Assembly (NCBI GenBank): GCA_004352715.1 | Contig: SCFE01000045.1 | Coordinates: forward strand, 64,415-128,414 | Direction of reading: 5' to 3' | Length of the DNA: 64,000 bases | Source of the DNA: Hofstenia miamia | Lineage: Eukaryota > Xenacoelomorpha > Acoela | Shown here: positions 57,951 to 64,000 of the stretch, one piece after another | How the letters are laid out: every line of letters starts with the position of its first letter | Position numbering within the stretch: position 1 is the first letter of the stretch | Translations under genes and position numbers: made by a program | Notes under the pieces: generated by a model | Told to the model about the DNA's origin: nothing | The model's input: only the letters and a program-made list of their open reading frames with translations | Database searches by the model: none

Positions 57951-59492
57951 ATGGCACTATCAAAGCCAATGCTTGGTCGGATTTTCGCGCTCCTCTTTTG
58001 CTTGCTTCAAACTCTTATTTTTTTCTTGGCGAAGCATCTAAAGGACGAACACAAAAGTCATTTTGTTATCACAAGTGGTGTTGTTATGTTTCTCATGTCC
58101 ACAGCTTCTATGGCACAAAATCCAAACTGTGATCCATTTGAAGCGATTAGAAGTAAGTATATTAATGGAAATCAAGTTCTATTTATCTCCTTACAACCAC
58201 TTATTTTAGTTAAAAATAATTGCTAGTTATGTATTTAAAAATTGGTTCTTACAGAACATCATGTATATTCCATGCCATGCATTTATAATAATAAATCACC
58301 AGGTAATAACATTTTCTTTGTCAAATCGGAAAATTTAATTTTTTTGCTATAATCATTTTTCTGGATTACTTTTTAATTAACTTAAAGAAAATTGTTTCGT
58401 TATCGCATTAAAATATGACATCTAAGTCAAGATTCCTAGACCCTCTCAATAATTGATTGCATATCTAAACTTGCTATTTTGAATCATTCACAGTATGTTC
58501 TTGGGGTCAATTTTTTCTTATCATTCGTATTTTTCCCTAACACTTGCAATTTAATGCTTTTTCAAGAAGCTCGTGAAAATGCAAGTCTTTCAATGGTAGT
58601 TGGTGGTATATATATATATATATATATAAAATATATATATATATATATATGTTCTATTACACTTAGTATTTTGATTTTCAATTATTTTCAAACTCTCACT
58701 AATTTAGGTGTAAAGAATATCAAATTGTTGATTCTCATCAGAAGTGTATTTGCTGGATTTACAATGTTCGTCAATTTTGGAGTCACCAACCTTTTGTCTT
58801 TATCAACAATAGCAGCGATTACCCAGATACGGCCGGCTGTCACCGTCCTATTAGCCTTTCTTATTCTCAAAGAAACACTCACTTTTGCTCAAATTCTGCT
58901 TATTTTTGCTGTATTAGTAGGATCGATTCTTGTGATTCAGCCCCCTCCAATATCATCTTTCGTTGGGGAAGTCAAAGTAACAGAGTTCACTTATTTCTCG
59001 CCATCGCGTGAACCCTTAATGTACCTCTTAAGCTGCTTTCTCCTTATGTCAGCTGTCGTTGCAAGTTCAGTTAATAGCTGCATTGTGCGTAAAATTGGAT
59101 CATATGTAAATTCACAATTCTTAGTCAATAATTATGCAGCCTCAACTGCCGTTACTGGCCTATTATATGCGTTAATAGCATATTTCAATGGTAGCTACGC
59201 ATTTTCCTTCTGCAACTTCCAATCAAATGTCATAATTATTGTTACCGCATTTTTAAGCTACATAGTCAATTATCTAATGACTTTATCACTAACGTTTGAG
59301 AAACCCGCAATCATTTCAGGAATTCTTACTAGTCAAGTTGCCTTCTCTGTTATTTTTAATTACATATTCATTAAAGACGAAATAAACACATTAGCATTTT
59401 TGGGCATTATTATTATTTGTAGCGGTGTTATTTTACTTGCAAATTATGAGGCCATTTCAGGAAAATTTTGTCGCCAAGTACAATGCAAATAA
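57951..59492 (+). CDS. EamA/SLC35-type multi-pass transporter, three exons
   Basis: Exons 57951-58152, 58567-58605 and 58708-59492 join in phase to 341 residues. Introns have GTAAGT...CAAG and GTATAT...TTTAG ends. Upstream TTTGCTTTTTAG at 57931-57942 may be the acceptor of a 5' UTR intron. The protein is highly hydrophobic, about ten membrane segments; the first (about 8-28) reads GRIFALLFCLLQTLIFFLA. Exon 3 starts with KLLILIRSVFAGFTM and contains ITQIRPAVTVLLAFLILKE, the conserved EamA signature (second half of the first repeat); the second repeat ends KDEINTLAFLGIIIICSGVILL. Relatives such as SLC35G export metabolites or nucleotide sugars in Golgi or plasma membrane, but substrate cannot be read here. 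Odd points: a 39-nt middle exon, a polar insert of ~45 residues between the first helices, and a (TA)n tract right at the intron 2 donor. Confidence 0.8.
58606..58707 (+). other. Intron 2 of the transporter gene with (TA)n tract
   Basis: The donor GTATATATAT is itself the start of a 45-base TA-rich microsatellite (58607-58650); the acceptor is TCACTAATTTAG. An unspliced reading stays open through the TA tract as repeated Ile-Tyr, which explains a misleadingly long single open frame from 58479. Confidence 0.7.
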
Positions 59493-60432
59493 CATGATGT
59501 TTTATGTTTCAATAACTCTATTGTTAGTTAACATTTGCCTATTAAAACTGGCAAGGCCAGGATAAAGGAGGGCTACCAACACAAATCGACAATTACTAAG
59601 TGCAAAAGCGGTAGATTTGTTAGAAAAGTGGGTGATTTGCCAAAAAGCGTGAAAATACAAGAATTAGTTAAAATCAAAATCCAGATTGCTACATGTATTT
59701 ATTACTAGATAGTAAGATGTCACTTCTAGGTAAATGAATTCCTGTAAATATAAAAATTAATCTAAATTTATATCACTAATCAATCTTGATGTGCAGGAGG
59801 TTGGCACACGTGGGTTTAAATTCTGTTCCCTCGAAATTCAAAGCTCAAGATAAGCAGTAACTTTACATAATTGCTCCAATTTTAATGAATTTATCCATAT
59901 ACGTTGCGATACGCCGATGCGTATTCCTTAATCTAGTACATCATTGTAGGCATTACGACATTTATTTAAATTTTTAAATATCATATTAATTAATAATCGT
60001 ATCTTCCTTGATGACAATAAATCAATGTGGAAACATTACAATTGAATGTCAGGAAAGTATCTCATATAATTCAGTCATACGCTATTCATGATGTTGCCAT
60101 ATAACAACACTCAGTAAATATAAAAATGGGCTCATATCAAAAAATTTTATTCCTTACCATGGTTTAGTCATAAATATCCAAATTGCAGAATAGAGACTTG
60201 TTTCATTTAAGAGATCATAAGTCATAAATTAAAGGTTAGCTTTTGAAAAAACAAAAGACATCAAGAACATGCATTGACAATGACTAGGTTCGAATGTTGA
60301 GCATACAAATGAACCAAACATACCCTCTTCTAAACTTTGCTAATACATCCTTTTAAGCAACTCCCTAAACCATAGCATCCATGACGTTCATAAATTTATC
60401 AAAATCCTCTAGAATATATATATATATATATA
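59493..60432. other. 3' flank of the transporter gene, no gene
   Basis: AT-rich sequence ending in a (TA)n tract that runs into a gap. A GGTTCGAATGT at 60288-60298 resembles a tRNA B box but lacks a cloverleaf partner. Confidence 0.5.
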
Positions 60433-61432
60433 NNNNNNNNNNNNNNNNNNNNNNNNNNNNNNNNNNNNNNNNNNNNNNNNNNNNNNNNNNNNNNNNNNNN
60501 NNNNNNNNNNNNNNNNNNNNNNNNNNNNNNNNNNNNNNNNNNNNNNNNNNNNNNNNNNNNNNNNNNNNNNNNNNNNNNNNNNNNNNNNNNNNNNNNNNNN
60601 NNNNNNNNNNNNNNNNNNNNNNNNNNNNNNNNNNNNNNNNNNNNNNNNNNNNNNNNNNNNNNNNNNNNNNNNNNNNNNNNNNNNNNNNNNNNNNNNNNNN
60701 NNNNNNNNNNNNNNNNNNNNNNNNNNNNNNNNNNNNNNNNNNNNNNNNNNNNNNNNNNNNNNNNNNNNNNNNNNNNNNNNNNNNNNNNNNNNNNNNNNNN
60801 NNNNNNNNNNNNNNNNNNNNNNNNNNNNNNNNNNNNNNNNNNNNNNNNNNNNNNNNNNNNNNNNNNNNNNNNNNNNNNNNNNNNNNNNNNNNNNNNNNNN
60901 NNNNNNNNNNNNNNNNNNNNNNNNNNNNNNNNNNNNNNNNNNNNNNNNNNNNNNNNNNNNNNNNNNNNNNNNNNNNNNNNNNNNNNNNNNNNNNNNNNNN
61001 NNNNNNNNNNNNNNNNNNNNNNNNNNNNNNNNNNNNNNNNNNNNNNNNNNNNNNNNNNNNNNNNNNNNNNNNNNNNNNNNNNNNNNNNNNNNNNNNNNNN
61101 NNNNNNNNNNNNNNNNNNNNNNNNNNNNNNNNNNNNNNNNNNNNNNNNNNNNNNNNNNNNNNNNNNNNNNNNNNNNNNNNNNNNNNNNNNNNNNNNNNNN
61201 NNNNNNNNNNNNNNNNNNNNNNNNNNNNNNNNNNNNNNNNNNNNNNNNNNNNNNNNNNNNNNNNNNNNNNNNNNNNNNNNNNNNNNNNNNNNNNNNNNNN
61301 NNNNNNNNNNNNNNNNNNNNNNNNNNNNNNNNNNNNNNNNNNNNNNNNNNNNNNNNNNNNNNNNNNNNNNNNNNNNNNNNNNNNNNNNNNNNNNNNNNNN
61401 NNNNNNNNNNNNNNNNNNNNNNNNNNNNNNNN
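60433..61432. other. Assembly gap (1000 N)
   Basis: Exactly 1000 N beginning in a TA microsatellite; gap of unknown true size. Confidence 0.99.
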
Positions 61433-61952
61433 AGACAGCTAAAAGTGTATCCTTTTGTCAATATATATCTATGGAATTTTCTCAAAAAAGTGACCTGTTA
61501 TCTGATGTGTAAGAGTCATCAATTTTCAACAAGTGATTTTTTCATCTTATAAACATTTTTGATTTATATATATATATATATATGAAGACTACACGGGAAA
61601 AAGGCATATGTCACAGTCTTCCCATTTTGAGAAAATCAGAAATTAAAGTTCAAAACTCTAAGGTGTGGATTTACTCTTATTTTGTTCATGGTTTTTGTCT
61701 TATACCATAACTATGTTTATTAAGGAAAGATAAACTCATCTTTTGTGACAGAATACATTTCCTGTAGAGAATCGTAGAGGAAATTAAATGATAATATGGC
61801 TAGAATCAATAAAAAGCAACACTGGCTTAACTTCTGTAATTCAAACAATTTCTCATTGAATCAAAAGACAAAGTGAAAAAACTACCTCTTCAAATGTTGT
61901 GTACGGACAAAGAAAAGAAAAACGTGTTTTCAAAATACAATATTAATGCCTC

Positions 61953-62255
61953 CTACTCAGACTCTGACATCTGCTCATGCAATTCATTTGGTAAACTGTC
62001 ATCATGTGGCAGTGAATCATAAAAGGTATGATTTTGGGGTTCACAAAATCTTTTCAGGACCTGCAAGTCCTTAAACTTGGCCTCACTAATGAATAAGGGG
62101 TTCGGATACTGAATTTCCATCTCTGATTTTAAAACAACCTCTGTTTTAGCTAGCAAAGATTTAGCACGCTTTATGACGACAGATGATTCAAAAGTGCCAT
62201 TCCAGGTGTCTCTGTGAAGGACCACTAAGGGATCTTTGAGGTAATTAAGGCTTCC
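61953..62255 (-). pseudogene. C-terminal exon of the transposon gene
   Basis: On the minus strand a CCACTTAG acceptor (AG at 62257-62256) is followed by an open 100-codon exon starting GSLNYLKDPLVVLHRDTWNG and ending HEQMSESE, stop at 61955-61953. Mid-exon NPLFISEAKFKDLQVL and FYDSLPHDD recall the C-terminal tail of large transposase-like proteins that are common and uncharacterised in invertebrate genomes. The frame upstream of the acceptor is closed by the TAG of the splice site itself. It is interpreted as the last exon of the gene starting at 63692. Confidence 0.55.
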
Positions 62256-63251
62256 CTAAGTGGTCGAATGTGGAATGGACAGCTCAGCTTGAAGAGGGGC
62301 TTCAGATACTCTCAAGTAGTAATAGAATCAATGAGTTTTGCATTATATTTTGATTCACTTAAAGCCCTATAAATCTACTATATAAACAACCACCTAAATC
62401 ACCTAAATATGCATTAAAGCTTGTAATGGATTTTAAAGCACATGAGAATAGTATACATGATTAAAGTATACATAGTATACTCTTTATTTGATGTAGCCAA
62501 TTATAACTTAATTGAAATGTTTTTTCTCTGAAAGAGATCAACCAAATTTGAACAGAGTAGAATCAAGTAAACTGATATTGCCTGACACTAGTATTTCAAA
62601 ATTACAATATCACAATATGCAAGTCCACACATAGCAACATCATTCAAATTAAGCCTACATTCTATTCACATGATTGATTGTCAAATAGTCCAATGAGATT
62701 TTAAGAGGTTACAGATTGAAGCACAGCAGACTGCATTGATAAAAACAATATTACTGCTTCAAGGAATTGTTCAATTCTATAATTATATTGTGTGACATTT
62801 GACATATGCATAAGGGACCAATTAAAAATCTAATGATTCACCTACAGTCACCTCATTGTTCCAATAAGTAACCAATACACATTTTCACCTTAGCAACATA
62901 GATTGCAAACAAAAAATACAGGGCTACTGTGAACTTTCGATTAAGGAATTATAGTTAGATGTAGTTTAACTTGTACCAGCCCAAGAACAAAAATCAATGA
63001 AACTAGTTCTTCTTCCGCTCTTGAATTCCTCCTTAACAATAAAAAGACATGTGTATATTAGTCTTTGTTCTAGTGACTGTCAAATTGTAACTAGTGCCAT
63101 TTGGAAAGAAGGTGAAGGGTAAAAACTCGTTTAAAAATGCAAATGCCACAATTTGGGGGCCTGTTTATATCCCATCATTTTTTTATACAGTTGTTGGCAA
63201 TGCTAAGATCTGTACTGAATGACAAGAATGAAGTGAAATACAAAATCTTAC
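62256..63251 (-). other. Non-coding interior, central transposase region missing
   Basis: About 1 kb between a GTAAGA donor-like site (minus strand, 63251-63246) and the acceptor at 62257. It has no long open frame. The DDE-type catalytic core expected between the N- and C-terminal parts is not found here, so the copy is either internally deleted or the interval is an intron replacing it. Confidence 0.5.
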
Positions 63252-63255
63252 CAGT

Positions 63256-63570
63256 TTATTTCAGAGCTGTCTGTATCGTTCTCACACGCTTTCGGCTGAT
63301 TCCAAATATGGCAAGAAATTCCTTCAAACATACATCTACTTCTTTTACTCCACTACCGCGTTGCTCTTTTACCCTATAATCATAGCTTTTGTCGTGAGAC
63401 TTTCCATTTGATATACTCGGTCTTGGCCTTCTTCGTGAAACACTGCCAATCCTGATCAGTGTGGCCAGGAACGCATCTTGAGCATCTTTGGAATCTAGGG
63501 TGTTGAATTTCGCCACTAGAGCCTCTCTTTCTTCTTTTGACGGTAATTGAAAGCACTTAAAGTGTGTCAT
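63256..63570 (-). pseudogene. Transposon gene, N-terminal half with basic linker and helix motif
   Basis: A 104-codon open piece: FKCFQLPSKEEREALVAKF (a KCF motif followed by a helix), DAQDAFLATLIRIGSV, a basic stretch SRRRPRPS, then VDVCLKEFLAIFGISRKRVRTIQ. The last block (VC..FL...GIS.KRV..I) is typical of a widespread invertebrate transposase-like family, where it precedes the catalytic region. It stops at TAA just before a GTAAGA donor-like site. It joins the 63692-63567 piece by a one-base shift. Confidence 0.6.
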
Positions 63571-63692
63571 TTACAGTCGTCCCCAACCTGATGAGCTGAG
63601 AGACGAGCTTTCTTCTCCTGGTCCTTAACTCTGCCTTTCAATTTTCGTTTCTTAGGTTGATCTGTTACAACAAGTCTTTCTTCGTCGACCAT
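63567..63692 (-). pseudogene. Transposon gene, start region
   Basis: ATG at 63692 opens 41 codons with a lysine/arginine-rich, nuclear-localisation-like segment (QPKKRKLKGRVKDQEKKARL) and ends GDDCK at a TGA. The next piece starts in another frame three bases earlier (63570), so a single-base change in the AAA of TGTAAATGA would fuse them. Family members have a Cys pair followed by KCF in this place, which fits GDDC...KCF. Confidence 0.6.
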
Positions 63693-63975
63693 TTTGAAGA
63701 GAATGAGTGTTTATAAAAAAGCATTATTCTATTGGCCAACAATAGTCACATGACCATGAGAACCGGACTTATGCCCTTTTGCCTCTTTTCAAAGTGGACA
63801 TTTGCCCTTCTTAACAAGTACAGGCTTTCTTCTCCTTGCAATAAAATGAAACATATGCCCGTTTTGACAAAACAGTGATATTCGGAATACATATTTGGAT
63901 CACGGTCTCCATAATGGCAGCCATAACTGAAAAAATCCCAAATTTTTACATATGCCCTTTTCCCCTGTGGTCTTC

Positions 63976-64000
63976 ATATATATATATATATATATATATA
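63976..64000. repeat. (TA)n tract at window end
   Basis: Pure TA continuing to the last base; it is the right flank of the 61584-63975 transposon. Confidence 0.95.

Larger units (their letters stand above)
61584..63975. mobile_element. 2.39-kb DNA transposon with 28-bp TIRs in a (TA)n tract
   Basis: 61584-61611 and the reverse complement of 63948-63975 match at 25 of 28 positions: GAAGAC.ACA.GGGAAAA.GGCATATGT. Both ends are bordered by TATATA tracts, fitting a TA target. Near the right end, TATGCCCTTTT-like motifs recur in the same direction at about 63769-63780, 63853-63864 and 63951-63961, with a weaker one near 63800, and may be transposase-binding subterminal sites. A broken minus-strand gene fills 63692-61953. 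Superfamily not assigned. Confidence 0.8.

Noticed and set aside
58479-58707. 5' part of the single long open frame 58479-59492, including the Ile-Tyr repeat
   Set aside because: Splice signals and phase show that 58606-58707 is intron and 58479-58566 is not coding; the TA tract merely stays open.
60280-60305. tRNA B-box-like GGTTCGAATGT
   Set aside because: No A box at the expected distance and no cloverleaf pairing.
60381-61485. Long open frames on both strands across the 60433-61432 gap
   Set aside because: They are gap sequence plus TA repeat.

Overview
This is an AT-rich, intron-bearing, transposon-dense stretch of an invertebrate animal genome. The signs are non-LTR retrotransposons with invertebrate-type reverse transcriptases, a Penelope-like element, hAT, piggyBac-like and Tc1/mariner DNA transposons, spliceosomal introns, long (TA)n tracts and scaffold gaps. 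I cannot name the species. Host genes are sparse: the only convincing one is a three-exon EamA/SLC35-type membrane transporter at 57951-59492 (+).

Layout. 371-701 is a LINE reverse-transcriptase (RT) fragment cut off by the tip of a very large inverted-repeat structure (702-13367). Its ~2.8 kb and ~2.3 kb arms carry internal tandem subrepeats and begin AG/end CT. Inside it lie a ~4.5 kb minus-strand CR1-like LINE (3563-8050; SGNH-hydrolase ORF1, broken endonuclease-RT ORF2, GATAA tail) and one intact small ORF (8929-9273). 13840-16980 is a decayed Penelope-like element split by a smaller relative of the inverted-repeat family (14504-16205) with a 6-bp target duplication (TSD), TAGCTG. 17540-20860 holds two decayed LINE fragments around a 1.43 kb terminal-inverted-repeat (TIR) element. 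22101-23611 is a hAT-like element full of CCACTGGTGG modules. 25320-27170 is a piggyBac-like element containing an assembly-made duplication. 28597-28916 is a LINE fragment followed by a short GC-rich terminal-repeat element that recurs at 55281.

29.3-38 kb is mostly unassigned AT-rich sequence with (TA)n tracts, plus an exact Tn5 mosaic end at 36356-36374, which is a library artefact. 38374-39735 is a hAT-like element with a Tc1/mariner transposase remnant nested inside. 40693-43299 is a second LINE (minus strand, YSDD catalytic box). 45827-46526 is a 700-bp hAT with a perfect 8-bp duplication and a probable piggyBac-type MITE nested in it. 46650-47320 is a decayed LINE RT. A dispersed ~0.5 kb repeat occurs at least six times between 40 and 56 kb; two copies lie inside a 2.9 kb hAT-like element at 54310-57252. 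The window ends with a 2.39 kb DNA transposon (61584-63975) inserted in a (TA)n tract, with 28-bp inverted ends and a broken minus-strand gene.

Most of the window is therefore nested mobile DNA, and the order of insertion can often be read from split reading frames and target duplications. Several single-n positions, exact duplications and an adapter sequence show that parts of the assembly need care.
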